DNA of 64,000 bases from Streptomyces agglomeratus (lineage in GTDB: Bacteria; Actinomycetota; Actinomycetes; Streptomycetales; Streptomycetaceae). The stretch is from the NCBI RefSeq assembly GCF_001746415.1, contig NZ_MEHJ01000001.1:5648501-5712500 (forward strand), written 5' to 3'. The stretch's first letter is position 1; every line of letters begins with the position of its first letter. The position numbers were made by a program, and so were the translations under genes. Below the pieces are notes generated by a model, which did no database searches, was not told the DNA's origin, and saw only the letters and a list, made by a program, of their open reading frames with translations. This document shows positions 24,822-33,935 of this stretch, piece after piece.

Positions 24822-27491
24822 TCAGAAGCCGTACCGCTCCCGGGCTTCCTTGACCGCCGACGCCGGTACCTCACCGCGGCGGGCGAGCTGGGCCAGGGCG
24901 GCGACCACGACCGACCGGGCGTCGACGCCGAAGTGACGGCGGGCCGCCTCGCGGGTGTCCGAGAGACCGAAGCCGTCCGTACCGAGCGAGGAGTAGTCCT
25001 GCTCGACCCACTGGCTGATCTGGTCCGGCACCTGACGCATCCAGTCGCTCACCGCGAGGACGGGACCCTGCGCGCCTTCGAGGGCGCGGGTCACGTACGG
25101 CGTGCGCTCCTCGCCGCGCAGCAGCGCCTCGTCGCACTCCAGCGCCTCACGGCGCAGCTCGCCCCACGACGTGGCGGACCAGACGTCGGCCGCCACACCC
25201 CAGTCGGCGGCGAGGAGTTCCTGCGCCTCCAGGGCCCAGTGGATCGCCGTGCCGGAGCCGAGCAGCTGGATGCGCGGGGTCTCGGCGGTGGCGTTCGCCG
25301 CCTCCTTGAAGCGGTAGAGGCCCTTGACGATCCCCTCCTCGACGCCTTCCGGCATCGCGGGCTGCGGCTTGGGCTCGTTGTAGACGGTCAGGTAGTAGAA
25401 GACGTTCTCGGCCTCGGGGCCGTACATCCTGCGCAGACCGTCCTTGACGATGACCGCGATCTCGTACGCGAACGCCGGGTCGTAGTTGAGCGACGCCGGG
25501 TTCGTGGACGCGATCAGGTGCGAGTGGCCGTCCGCGTGCTGGAGGCCCTCACCCGTCAGGGTCGTACGGCCGGCCGTCGCGCCGACGATGAAGCCGCGGC
25601 CGAGCTGGTCGCCGAGCTGCCACATCTGGTCGGCGGTGCGCTGCCAGCCGAACATCGAATAGAAGATGTAGAAGGGGATCATCGGCTCGCCGTGCGTCGC
25701 GTACGACGTCGAAGCGGCGATGAAGTCGGCCATTGCGCCGGCCTCGGTGATCCCCTCGTTGAGGATCTGGCCGTCCTTGGCTTCCTTGTAGTACATGAGC
25801 TGGTCGCGGTCGACCGGCTCGTACGTCTGGCCCAGCGGCGAGTAGATGCCGGCCGACGGGAACAGCGACTCCATGCCGAAGGTGCGGGCCTCGTCGGGGA
25901 CGATCGGGACCCAGCGCTTGCCGGTCTCCTTGTCCCGCATCAGCTCCTTGGCCAGGCGTACGAACGCCATGGTGGTGGCCATCTCCTGCTTGCCCGAGCC
26001 CTTGAGGAGGGCGCTGAAGGCGCGGTCGGCGGGCTCCGGCAGGGCGACCGCGTGCACCCGGCGGGCCGGGGCGGGGCCGCCGAGGGCGGCGCGGCGCTCC
26101 TGGAGGTAGCGGACCTCCGGGGAGTCGGCGCCGGGGTGCCCGTACGGTACGAGGTCCTCGTCGAGCTTCGCGTCCGGGATGGGCAGGTCCAGCAGGTCCC
26201 GCATGGCGCGGAACTCCTTGCCGGAGAGCTTCTTCATCTGGTGGTTGGCGTTCTTCGACTCGAAGCCCGGACCGAGGGTGTAGCCCTTGACGGTCTGCGC
26301 GAGGATCACCGTCGGCGCGCCCTTGAACTCCACGGCCGCCTTGTACGCCGCGTACACCTTGCGGGCCTCGTGGCCGCCGCGCGAGGTGTGGAAACACTCG
26401 GCGATCTTCGCGTCGGTGAGCAGCCTGCCCAGCTCGACGAGCGCGGGCTCGGCGCCGAAGAAGTGCTCGCGGATGTACGCCACGTCGCGGGTCGCGTACG
26501 TCTGGAACTGCGCGTCCGGCACCTCACGGAGCCGGCGTACCAGCGCGCCCTGGGTGTCGAGCTGGAACAGCTCGTCCCAGGCGGAGCCCCACAGCGTCTT
26601 GACGACGTTCCAGCCGGCGCCGCGGAACTGCGCCTCCAGCTCCTGCACGACCCGGAAGTTGGCACGGACCGGGCCGTCGAGGCGCTGGAGGTTGCAGTTG
26701 ATGACGAAGGTCAGGTTGTCGAGCTGCTCGCGGGCGGCGAGGGTGATCGCGGTGGTCGACTCGGGCTCGTCCATCTCGCCGTCGCCGAGGAACGCCCAGA
26801 CGTGGGAGCGGGACGTGTCCTTGATGTTGCGGTTCTGGAGGTAGCGGTTGAAGCGCGCCTGGTAGATCGCCGAGAGCGGGCCGAGGCCCATCGACACGGT
26901 GGGGAACTCCCACAGCCAGGGCAGGCGCCGCGGGTGCGGGTACGAGGGCAGGCCGTCGCCGCCGGCCTCCTGGCGGAAGCGATCGAGCTGGCCCTCGGTG
27001 AGGCGGCCGTCGAGGAAGGCGCGGGCGTAGATGCCGGGGGAGGCGTGGCCCTGGATGTAGAGCTGGTCGCCGGAGCCGTCGCCCTCCTTGCCGCGGAAGA
27101 AGTGGTTGAAGCCGGTCTCGTACAGCCAGGCCGCGGAGGCGAAGGTGGCGATGTGGCCGCCGACGCCGAAGCGGGAGCCGCGGGTCACCATGGCGGCGGC
27201 GTTCCAGCGGTTCCAGGCGGTGATACGGGCTTCCATCGCCTCGTCGCCGTCGAAGGCGGGCTCGGCGGAGGTCGGGATGGTGTTGACGTAGTCCGTCTCC
27301 AGCAGCTTCGGCAGCGCGATGCCGGCGCCTTCGGCGTGCTGGAGCGTGCGGCGCATCAGGTAGGCCGCCCGCTGCGGGCCTGCGGCCTTGGTGACGGCGT
27401 CGAGGGAGGCCGCCCACTCGGCGGTCTCCTCGGTGTCACGGTCCGGGAGCTGGTCGAGCTCGCTCGGAGAAATGCCTACGGGGTCGGTCAT
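24822..27491 (-). CDS. aceE: pyruvate dehydrogenase E1 component, homodimeric type
   Basis: This is the ThDP-dependent decarboxylation step of the pyruvate dehydrogenase complex, passing acetyl groups to the E2 lipoyl domain. The product has 889 residues, the usual AceE length. [12 protein letters not shown] near residue 236, with the downstream NCN, is the GDG-x24-28-N ThDP/Mg motif. [31 protein letters not shown] and [19 protein letters not shown] are AceE landmarks. The ATG at 27491 has GGAAGG 8 nt upstream. The E2 and E3 genes lie nearby on the same strand, with a GntR gene between. A 17-bp inverted repeat upstream is a candidate operator. Confidence 0.97.
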   Translation of the reverse strand: MTDPVGISPSELDQLPDRDTEETAEWAASLDAVTKAAGPQRAAYLMRRTLQHAEGAGIALPKLLETDYVNTIPTSAEPAFDGDEAMEARITAWNRWNAAAMVTRGSRFGVGGHIATFASAAWLYETGFNHFFRGKEGDGSGDQLYIQGHASPGIYARAFLDGRLTEGQLDRFRQEAGGDGLPSYPHPRRLPWLWEFPTVSMGLGPLSAIYQARFNRYLQNRNIKDTSRSHVWAFLGDGEMDEPESTTAITLAAREQLDNLTFVINCNLQRLDGPVRANFRVVQELEAQFRGAGWNVVKTLWGSAWDELFQLDTQGALVRRLREVPDAQFQTYATRDVAYIREHFFGAEPALVELGRLLTDAKIAECFHTSRGGHEARKVYAAYKAAVEFKGAPTVILAQTVKGYTLGPGFESKNANHQMKKLSGKEFRAMRDLLDLPIPDAKLDEDLVPYGHPGADSPEVRYLQERRAALGGPAPARRVHAVALPEPADRAFSALLKGSGKQEMATTMAFVRLAKELMRDKETGKRWVPIVPDEARTFGMESLFPSAGIYSPLGQTYEPVDRDQLMYYKEAKDGQILNEGITEAGAMADFIAASTSYATHGEPMIPFYIFYSMFGWQRTADQMWQLGDQLGRGFIVGATAGRTTLTGEGLQHADGHSHLIASTNPASLNYDPAFAYEIAVIVKDGLRRMYGPEAENVFYYLTVYNEPKPQPAMPEGVEEGIVKGLYRFKEAANATAETPRIQLLGSGTAIHWALEAQELLAADWGVAADVWSATSWGELRREALECDEALLRGEERTPYVTRALEGAQGPVLAVSDWMRQVPDQISQWVEQDYSSLGTDGFGLSDTREAARRHFGVDARSVVVAALAQLARRGEVPASAVKEARERYGF

Positions 27492-27592
27492 GATGGCCGC
27501 CTTCCGGACAGGAGGGGGGTGGAGAAAAGGGGGGCCTTGTCTGGCAGGACAGGGCCGTGGGGTCGGTGGACCCGCCGTCGACTGTAAGTCCC

Positions 27593-27609
27593 TGATCGAT
27601 GATCGATCA
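27593..27609. promoter_or_regulatory. 17-bp inverted repeat upstream of aceE
   Basis: TGATCGAT-G-ATCGATCA has perfect 8-bp arms around one base, about 100 nt before aceE and 135 nt after the GntR stop. Size and symmetry suit a GntR/FCD dimer, so the adjacent regulator is the inferred binder. The rest of this 252-nt gap shows nothing else. Confidence 0.5.
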
Positions 27610-27743
27610 AAGCCTGGGGCCGAAAAACTTCTCCGTACAACGAAATTGGCATTCCGTGCCGCGAAAGAGGGCACGCGGTGCCGTGGCCTTTGTGGCATTT
27701 CGGGCGGTGCGGGCGGTCGTGGGACCACCCGCGCGGGACCGTC

Positions 27744-28367
27744 TCAGGCCCGTGGGGCGCAGCCCAGGACGTGTTCCTTGACCAGGGTGCCGATCGCCGG
27801 GTCGCTGCGGCGGAACGCCTGTACCAGCGCCTCGTGCTCCTCCGCGTACGACTTCTGGACCGTGCCCAGCCAGCGGATGGACAGGGCCGTGAAGACCTCG
27901 ATGCCCAGGCCCTCCCAGGTGTGGAGCAGGACGCTGTTGTGCGCCGCCCGCACCAGCTCGCGGTGGAAACCCACCGTGTGCCGCACCTGCGCGGTCCCGT
28001 CGGCCGTCCGGTCCGCCTCGTACAGGGCCGCTACGTGCGGCTCCAGCGCCGAGCAGTCCTCCGCCAGGGCCGACGCCGCCAGCTCGGCCGCGATCTGCTC
28101 CAGACCGGCCCGTACCGGATAGCTCTCCTCCAGGTCGGCCGCGGTGAGGTTCCGTACGCGTACGCCCTTGTTCGGCGCCGACTCGATCAGCCGCAGGGAC
28201 TCCAGCTCACGCAGCGCTTCGCGCACCGGGGTCTGGCTGACCTCCAGCTCGGTGGCGATCCGGCGCTCTACGATCCGCTCGCCCGGCTTCCAGCGCCCGC
28301 TGACGATCCCCTCCACGATGTGCTCGCGGATCTGCTCGCGCAGCGAGTGGACGACGGGCGGGGTCAT
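27744..28367 (-). CDS. GntR/FadR-family (FCD) transcriptional regulator
   Basis: The product has 207 residues. A winged helix (about residues 7-70; PGERIVERRIATELEVSQTPVREALREL) is followed by an all-helical FCD ligand domain (about 75-200) with metal-site-like Asp/His positions (HVAALYEADR, VGFHRELVRAAHN). FCD regulators bind small organic acids. Placed between the E1 and E2 genes, it may control pyruvate dehydrogenase as PdhR does, but this is inference. The ATG at 28367 follows AGGAG by 7 nt; an earlier in-frame start at 28382 lacks such a site. Confidence 0.92.
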   Translation of the reverse strand: MTPPVVHSLREQIREHIVEGIVSGRWKPGERIVERRIATELEVSQTPVREALRELESLRLIESAPNKGVRVRNLTAADLEESYPVRAGLEQIAAELAASALAEDCSALEPHVAALYEADRTADGTAQVRHTVGFHRELVRAAHNSVLLHTWEGLGIEVFTALSIRWLGTVQKSYAEEHEALVQAFRRSDPAIGTLVKEHVLGCAPRA

Positions 28368-28391
28368 GAAGCGCTCCTTCAAGCCGTGTGC

Positions 28392-28404
28392 GGTCCTCTA
28401 GACC
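28392..28404. promoter_or_regulatory. inverted repeat GGTC-N5-GACC before GntR gene
   Basis: It lies 25 nt upstream of the regulator start. It fits the tGGTC..GACCa style of GntR-family operators and may be an autoregulatory site. It is not a DasR site, because the central spacing is wrong. Confidence 0.4.
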
Positions 28405-28412
28405 ATACGGCG

Positions 28413-28447
28413 GCGCCCCCGTCCGGAGGACCTCCGGACGGGGGCGC
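28413..28447. terminator. hairpin terminator after E2 gene
   Basis: A 15-bp stem (28413-28427 with 28433-28447) and a 5-nt loop lies between the E2 stop and the GntR promoter. Confidence 0.88.
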
Positions 28448-28467
28448 GGACGCTGGTGAGACGAGCG

Positions 28468-30288
28468 TTACAGGCCGAGCTCGACCTCGAACTCGCCGGC
28501 CTCCAGGATCGCCTTGACGGCCGTCAGGTAACGGGCCGCGTCGGCGCCGTCCACCAGACGGTGGTCGTAGGAGAGAGCCAGGTACGTCATGTCACGGACC
28601 GCGATGGTCTCGCCGAGGTCCGGGTGGTTGATGACCACCGGGCGCTTGACGGTGGCACCGATGCCCAGGATGGCGACCTGGTTCGGCGGCACGATGACCG
28701 TGTCGAACAGCGCACCGCGCGAACCGGTGTTGCTGATCGTGAAGGTCGCGCCGGACAGCTCGTCCGGGGTGATCTTGTTGCCGCGGACCTTGCCGGCCAG
28801 CTCCGCGGTCTTCTTCGAGATACCGGCCAGGTTGAGGTCGCCCGCACCCTTGATGACCGGAGTCATCAGACCCTTCTCGGAGTCCACCGCGATACCGATG
28901 TTCTCGGTGCCGAAGTAGGTGATCGTGCCCTCGTCCTCGTTGATCCGGGCGTTGACGACCGGGTAGGCCTTCAGTGCCTGGGCCGCGGCCTTGACGAAGA
29001 ACGGCATCGGGGACAGCTTGACGCCCTCGCGGGCGGCGAACGCGTCCTTCGCCTTGTTGCGCAGTCGCATCAGCTTCGTGATGTCGACCTCGACGACCGA
29101 GGTCAGCTGGGCCTGCGTGTGCAGGGCCTTCATCATGTTGTCGCCGATGACCTTGCGCATGCGCGTCATCTTGACCGTCTGACCGCGCAGCGGGGACACC
29201 TCGAGGGACGGAGCCTTCGAAGCGGCCGCCGGGGCGGCGGCAGCGGGAGCCGGGGCAGCGGCGGCGGCCTTCGCGGCCTCCGCGGCGGCTACGACGTCCT
29301 GCTTACGGATGCGGCCACCGACGCCGGTGCCCTTGACCGAGCCCAGGTCGACGCTGTTCTCGGCGGCGAGCTTACGGACCAGCGGGGTCACGTACGCACC
29401 GTCCGCGTCGCCCGTGGAAGGCGCCGCGGGGGCGGGGGCGGGGGCGGGAGCGGCCGGTGCGGCGGCGGCCGGAGCCGGAGCCGCGGGAGCCGGCGCGGGG
29501 GCGGCCGGAGCGGGCTGGGCCGGAGCCGGAGCCTGGACAGCGGCCTCGGCCGGAGCCGGAGCCGGAGCCGGTGCGGGAGCGGCGGCCGGCTCGGGAGCCG
29601 GAGCGGCGGCGGGGGCCGGGGCCTCCTGCGCCGGGGCGGCGGCCGGAGCCGCGCCCGCGGCACCGATGACGGCGAGCTTCGCGCCGACCTCGGCGGTCTC
29701 GTCCTCGCCGACCAGGATCTCCAGCAGCGTGCCCGCGGCCGGGGAGGGGATCTCGGTGTCGACCTTGTCGGTCGAGACCTCGAGCAGCGGCTCGTCCTCC
29801 GCGACCTCCTCGCCGACCTCCTTCAGCCAGCGGGTGACGGTGCCCTCGGTGACCGACTCGCCCAGCGCGGGCAGCACGACGTCGGTACCGGAGGCGCCAC
29901 CGGCCGGGGCGGCGGCGGGGGCCTCGGCGGCCGGGGCCGGCGCGGCCTCGGCCTGCGGCTGAGCGGCGGCCGGGGCCGGAGCCTCGGCGGCGGGCGCCTC
30001 GGCAGGGGCCTCGGCGGCAGCCGGGGCGGGCTCGGCAGCGGGCGCACCCGTGCCGTCGTCGATGACGGCCAGCTCTGCGCCGACCTCCACCGTCTCGTCC
30101 TCGGCGACCTTGATGGACGAGAGGATGCCGGCGGCGGGGGCCGGGATCTCGGTGTCGACCTTGTCGGTCGAGACCTCGAGCAGCGGCTCGTCAGCCTCGA
30201 CGCGCTCGCCCTCGGCCTTGAGCCAACGGGTGACGGTGCCCTCGGTGACGCTCTCGCCGAGCGCCGGAAGGGTTACGGAAACCGGCAT
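28468..30288 (-). CDS. sucB: dihydrolipoamide acyltransferase E2 (DlaT/SucB-type)
   Basis: This is the lipoylated core of the 2-oxoacid dehydrogenase complex. The product has 606 residues: lipoyl domain 1 (about 1-78, STDKVD with lipoyl Lys near 43), an Ala/Pro/Glu linker, lipoyl domain 2 (about 138-215), a long Ala/Pro linker with many near-repeats, a peripheral-subunit-binding domain ([25 protein letters not shown]) and a catalytic domain ending [14 protein letters not shown] with the His-x3-Asp active site. It is often annotated as succinyltransferase. In actinobacteria the orthologue DlaT is the pyruvate dehydrogenase E2, and adjacency to aceE and lpd supports that. GGAGC lies 10 nt before the ATG. 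Confidence 0.96.
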   Translation of the reverse strand: MPVSVTLPALGESVTEGTVTRWLKAEGERVEADEPLLEVSTDKVDTEIPAPAAGILSSIKVAEDETVEVGAELAVIDDGTGAPAAEPAPAAAEAPAEAPAAEAPAPAAAQPQAEAAPAPAAEAPAAAPAGGASGTDVVLPALGESVTEGTVTRWLKEVGEEVAEDEPLLEVSTDKVDTEIPSPAAGTLLEILVGEDETAEVGAKLAVIGAAGAAPAAAPAQEAPAPAAAPAPEPAAAPAPAPAPAPAEAAVQAPAPAQPAPAAPAPAPAAPAPAAAAPAAPAPAPAPAAPSTGDADGAYVTPLVRKLAAENSVDLGSVKGTGVGGRIRKQDVVAAAEAAKAAAAAPAPAAAAPAAASKAPSLEVSPLRGQTVKMTRMRKVIGDNMMKALHTQAQLTSVVEVDITKLMRLRNKAKDAFAAREGVKLSPMPFFVKAAAQALKAYPVVNARINEDEGTITYFGTENIGIAVDSEKGLMTPVIKGAGDLNLAGISKKTAELAGKVRGNKITPDELSGATFTISNTGSRGALFDTVIVPPNQVAILGIGATVKRPVVINHPDLGETIAVRDMTYLALSYDHRLVDGADAARYLTAVKAILEAGEFEVELGL

Positions 30289-30341
30289 GGTTTCTGTTGC
30301 TCCTTACGAATTGCGGAAGTGGTCGTCGCGCCCGGACTGGG

Positions 30342-31730
30342 TCAGTCGTGGGAGTGAAGAGGCTTGCCGGCCAGAGCCAGGTGGGCTTCGCCCATTGCCT
30401 CGTTCTGCGTCGGGTGGGCGTGGATGAGCTGCGCGACCTCGGCCGGCAGCGCCTCCCAGTTGTAGATCAGCTGAGCCTCGCCGACCTGCTCGCCCATACG
30501 GTCACCGACCATGTGGACACCGACCACGGCACCGTCCTTGACCTGGACGAGCTTGATCTCGCCGGCGGTCTTCAGGATCTTGCTCTTGCCGTTGCCCGCG
30601 AGGTTGTACTTCAGAGCGACGACCTTGTCCGCACCGTAGATCTCCTTGGCCTTGGCCTCGGTGATGCCGACGGAAGCGACCTCGGGGTGGCAGTACGTGA
30701 CGCGCGGCACACCGTCGTAGTCGACCGGCACGGTCTTCAGGCCGGCCAGGCGCTCCGCGACCAGCATGCCCTCGGCGAAGCCGACGTGCGCGAGCTGGAG
30801 GGTGGGGACGAGGTCACCGACGGCCGAGATGGTGGGCACGTTGGTCTGCATGTACTCGTCGACGAGGACGTAGCCGCGGTCCATCGCGACGCCCTGCTCC
30901 TCGTAACCGAGGCCCTGCGAGACCGGGCCGCGGCCGATGGCGACGAGCAGCAGCTCGGCCTCGAACTCCTTGCCGTTGGCGAGGGTGACCTTGACGCCGT
31001 CCGCGGTGTACTCGGCCTTCTCGAAGAAGGCGCCGAGCGAGAAGTTGATGCCGCGCTTGCGGAACGCGCGCTCCAGCAGCTTCGAGCTGTTCTCGTCCTC
31101 GACGGGCACGAGGTGCTTGAGGCCCTCGACGATGGTGACGTCGGTGCCGAAGGACTTCCACGCGGACGCGAACTCGACGCCGATGACGCCGCCGCCCAGC
31201 ACGATCGCGGACTTCGGGACGCGGTCCAGCGTCAGCGCGTGGTCCGAGGAGATGATGCGGTTGCCGTCGATCTCCAGGCCCGGCAGCGACTTCGGCACGG
31301 AGCCGGTCGCCAGCAGGACGTGGCGGCCCTGGACACGCTGGCCGTTCACATCGACGGAGGTCGGGGAGGAGAGCTTGCCCTCACCCTCGATGTACGTCAC
31401 CTTGCGCGAGGCGACCAGGCCCTGGAGACCCTTGTACAGGCCGGCGATGACGTCGTCCTTGTACTTGTGGACGCCCGCCATGTCGACACCGTCGAAGGTG
31501 GCCTTGATGCCGAACTGCTCGGACTCGCGCGCCTGGTCGGCGATCTCGCCCGCGTGCAGCAGGGCCTTCGTCGGGATGCAGCCGTTGTGCAGGCAGGTGC
31601 CGCCGAGCTTGTTCTTCTCGATCAGGGCGACGTCCAGGCCCAGCTGCGCTCCGCGCAGCGCCGCGGCGTAACCGCCGCTGCCACCGCCGAGGATCACTAG
31701 GTCGAAAACGGTGCTGGCGTCGTTCGCCAC
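30342..31730 (-). CDS. lpdA: dihydrolipoyl dehydrogenase (E3)
   Basis: This FAD flavoprotein reoxidises dihydrolipoyl groups with NAD+. The product has 462 residues: FAD motif DLVILGGGSGGYAAALRG, redox disulfide GGTCLHNGCIPTK (Cys-x4-Cys), a second Rossmann site SAIVLGGGVIGVEFA, and the C-terminal dimer-interface HAHPTQNEAMGEA with the catalytic His-Glu pair. The GTG at 31730 follows GGAGG by 7 nt, so the N-terminally longer frame is unlikely. It is 53 nt upstream of the E2 gene and probably co-transcribed. The 337-nt gap upstream holds only the pepA terminator and the lpdA promoter region. Confidence 0.97.
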   Translation of the reverse strand: MANDASTVFDLVILGGGSGGYAAALRGAQLGLDVALIEKNKLGGTCLHNGCIPTKALLHAGEIADQARESEQFGIKATFDGVDMAGVHKYKDDVIAGLYKGLQGLVASRKVTYIEGEGKLSSPTSVDVNGQRVQGRHVLLATGSVPKSLPGLEIDGNRIISSDHALTLDRVPKSAIVLGGGVIGVEFASAWKSFGTDVTIVEGLKHLVPVEDENSSKLLERAFRKRGINFSLGAFFEKAEYTADGVKVTLANGKEFEAELLLVAIGRGPVSQGLGYEEQGVAMDRGYVLVDEYMQTNVPTISAVGDLVPTLQLAHVGFAEGMLVAERLAGLKTVPVDYDGVPRVTYCHPEVASVGITEAKAKEIYGADKVVALKYNLAGNGKSKILKTAGEIKLVQVKDGAVVGVHMVGDRMGEQVGEAQLIYNWEALPAEVAQLIHAHPTQNEAMGEAHLALAGKPLHSHD

Positions 31731-32002
31731 GTCACGTCCTCCATGCATGTGCGCCGGTCGCCGGTCATCGACCGGGCGGCGGCTGGTGTTCGGCCGCTTT
31801 TATTCGGCCCTGTGGTGGGGGCCCTGTCCTGCCGAGAACCCATCTTCGCACTTGTTGACGGACGGCGGGACGCGGGGCCGGTGTCCGAGACGGCCGCAGG
31901 AGCTGCCGCCTCGGGTTACTGGGGCGTACGGATGTACGGATTTCGTTGAAGGCGGAATCGGGCGCGGGCATTCCGGCCCGCGTTCCGACGCGCCTTCCAC
32001 GC

Positions 32003-32042
32003 GTGCGTACGGCCCCGGACGCGTGCCCGGGACCGTACGCAC
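32003..32042. terminator. hairpin terminator after pepA
   Basis: A 16-bp stem with one mismatch (32003-32018 with 32027-32042) and an 8-nt loop lies 25 nt past the pepA stop. Confidence 0.8.
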
Positions 32043-32067
32043 CGTACCTACGGCGAAATCGCGCCGG

Positions 32068-33620
32068 TCAGCCGAGGTCGCCCGCGGCGGTGCGCTCGGC
32101 GAGCGACACCAGGGTGCGGATCGCGGAGCCGGTGCCGCCCTTGGGGGTGTAACCGAACGGGCCGCCGTCGTTGAAGGCGGGACCCGCGATGTCCAGGTGG
32201 GCCCAGACGATGTCGTCGCCGACGAACTCCTGGAGGAACAGACCGGCGACCAGGCCGCCGCCCATCCGCTCACCCATGTTGGCGATGTCGGCGGTGGCGG
32301 ACTCCATGCCCTTGCGCAGCTCGGCCGGCATCGGCATCGGCCAGGACTGCTCGCCGGCCTCCTCCGCGATCTCGTGGATCGCGGTACGGAACGACTCGTC
32401 GTTGCCCATGACGGCGAACGTGCGGCTGCCGAGCGCCAGCACCATCGCGCCGGTCAGCGTCGCCACGTCGACGATCGCGTCCGGCCGCTCCTCGGACGCG
32501 CGGGTCAGCGCGTCGCCCAGGACGAGACGGCCCTCGGCGTCGGTGTTGAGCACCTCGACGGTCTTGCCGCTGTACATGCGCAGCACGTCGCCGGGGCGCA
32601 CGGCGCTGCCGGACGGCATGTTCTCGGCGAGCGCCAGCCAGCCGGTGACATTGACCTTCAGGCCGAGGCGGGCGGCCGTGATGACGGCGGCGAACACGGC
32701 GGCGGCGCCGGCCATGTCGCACTTCATCGTCTCGTTGTGGCCGGCCGGCTTGAGCGAGATGCCGCCCGAGTCGTACGTGATGCCCTTGCCGACGAAGGCA
32801 AGGGTCTTCTCCGCCTTGGGGTGCGTGTAGGCGAGCTTCACCAGCCGCGGGCCGTGCTCCGCGCCCTGGCCGACGCCCAGGATGCCGCCGTAACCGCCCT
32901 TGGCCAGCGACTTCTCGTCGAGCACCTGCACCTTGAGACCGTGCTCCTTGCCGGCCGCGGCGGCCACCGCGGCGAAGGACTCGGGTACAGGTCGTTCGGC
33001 GGGGTGTTGACCAGGTCGCGAGCGCGGTTGATCTCCTCGGTCAGCGCGAGCGCCCGCTCGGCGGCGGCCTTGAACGCCTTGTCGCGCGGCTTGCCACCGA
33101 GCACGGTGACCTCGGCGAGCGGCTGCTTCGGGCCGTTGTCCCCGGACTTCGCGGCCTTCCCGTCCTTCTCGCCGCCCTGGTACGCGGTGAAGGAGTACGC
33201 GCCGAGCAGCGCGCCCTCGGCGATCGCGGCGGCGTCCTCGACGGCCTCGACGGGCAGGGCGAAGCCGGCCTTCTTGGAGCCGCTCAGCGCCCGGGCGGCG
33301 GCGCCGGCCGCGCGGCGCAGTGCCTCGGCGCTGTACGTGTCGTCCTTGTCCGCGGCGGTGCCCAGGCCGACCGCGAGGACGACGGGGGACTTGAGGCCCG
33401 ACGGTGCGGGCAGCTTGGTCACCTCGCCCTCGCCGCCCGTGGCGCCGAGGGTCTCCAGGACGGTGGCGAGCTTTCCGTCGAACGCCTTGTCCACGGCCTC
33501 GGCGCCCGGTGCGACGACCAGGTTCCCGGACTTGGACCCAGCGCCCTTCGCCACGCCGACGACGATGGCGTCGGCGCGCAGCGCCGCCGCGCCGGAAGTG
33601 CTGAGAGTGAGAGCAGTCAC
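32068..33620 (-). pseudogene. pepA: leucyl aminopeptidase, reading frame broken by a one-base deletion
   Basis: This is an M17 di-zinc aminopeptidase. The N-terminal part starts at GTG 33620 (TALTLSTSGAAALRAD) and runs in frame to RDLVNTPPNDLYP. Near 32982 the frame is lost. One extra base there restores the expected LYPESFAAVAAAAGKEHGLKV, after which the catalytic half continues intact to the stop: VGKGITYDSGGISLKP, GAAAVFAAV and NTDAEGRLVLGDAL. The full length would be 517 residues, normal for the family. The run read as CCGAGTCC on the coding strand should be CCGGAGTCC. No other damage is visible, so a sequencing or assembly error, or a very recent mutation, is likelier than an old pseudogene. 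Confidence 0.9.
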
Positions 33621-33673
33621 GGTGGTGAAATCTCGCTTCCGTTGAGTTCTTCGGCCGATGGGGTGGGGCCGGC

Positions 33674-33732
33674 CGTGCCCGGCGCGTCCGTACCTGGTGG
33701 CCCGGCCGCCCGGCCGGTTGGCGCCGGGCACG
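33674..33732 (-). promoter_or_regulatory. long hairpin between leader ORF and pepA
   Basis: Perfect 12-bp arms (33674-33685 with 33721-33732) enclose a 35-nt loop able to fold again. The hairpin begins 3 nt after the stop of the 15-codon ORF and ends about 55 nt before pepA. It could be a terminator or attenuator in the pepA leader. Confidence 0.5.
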
Positions 33733-33735
33733 AGC

Positions 33736-33783
33736 CTACGCGCGGTTGCGCCGTTCGATCACAGCAGCGAGCAGTTCACTCAT
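33736..33783 (-). CDS. 15-residue leader ORF upstream of pepA
   Basis: This is an ATG...TAG frame of 16 codons (MSELLAAVIERRNRA). AAAGGA is spaced exactly 8 nt from the ATG, as good a ribosome site as any in this window. Consecutive Leu-Leu codons sit near the start, and the stop is followed at once by a long hairpin and then pepA. The layout resembles an attenuation leader for the leucyl aminopeptidase gene. This is inferred from layout only. Confidence 0.5.
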   Translation of the reverse strand: MSELLAAVIERRNRA

Positions 33784-33935
33784 CAGAGGTGTCCTTTCGG
33801 CGTTTTCCGTGCGCGATGTGAGGGCTCCGTCACACTCGTGGAAATCCAGCAAGTGACAACAGCCTTGCTTTGCGACATTTCCACATATCGTCCGCGCAAT
33901 CTCCGCAGGCGATGGGCTGAGGGGGAGGGTGCGCC

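Noticed and set aside
24933..27587. 884-codon frame antisense to aceE
   Set aside because: It is an Arg/Leu/Val/Gly shadow frame caused by GC-rich third positions, while aceE on the other strand has full family motifs.
28392..28404. DasR-like TGGTCTAGA sequence before the GntR gene
   Set aside because: The two half-sites are separated by extra bases compared with the DasR consensus. I kept it only as a generic GntR-type inverted repeat.
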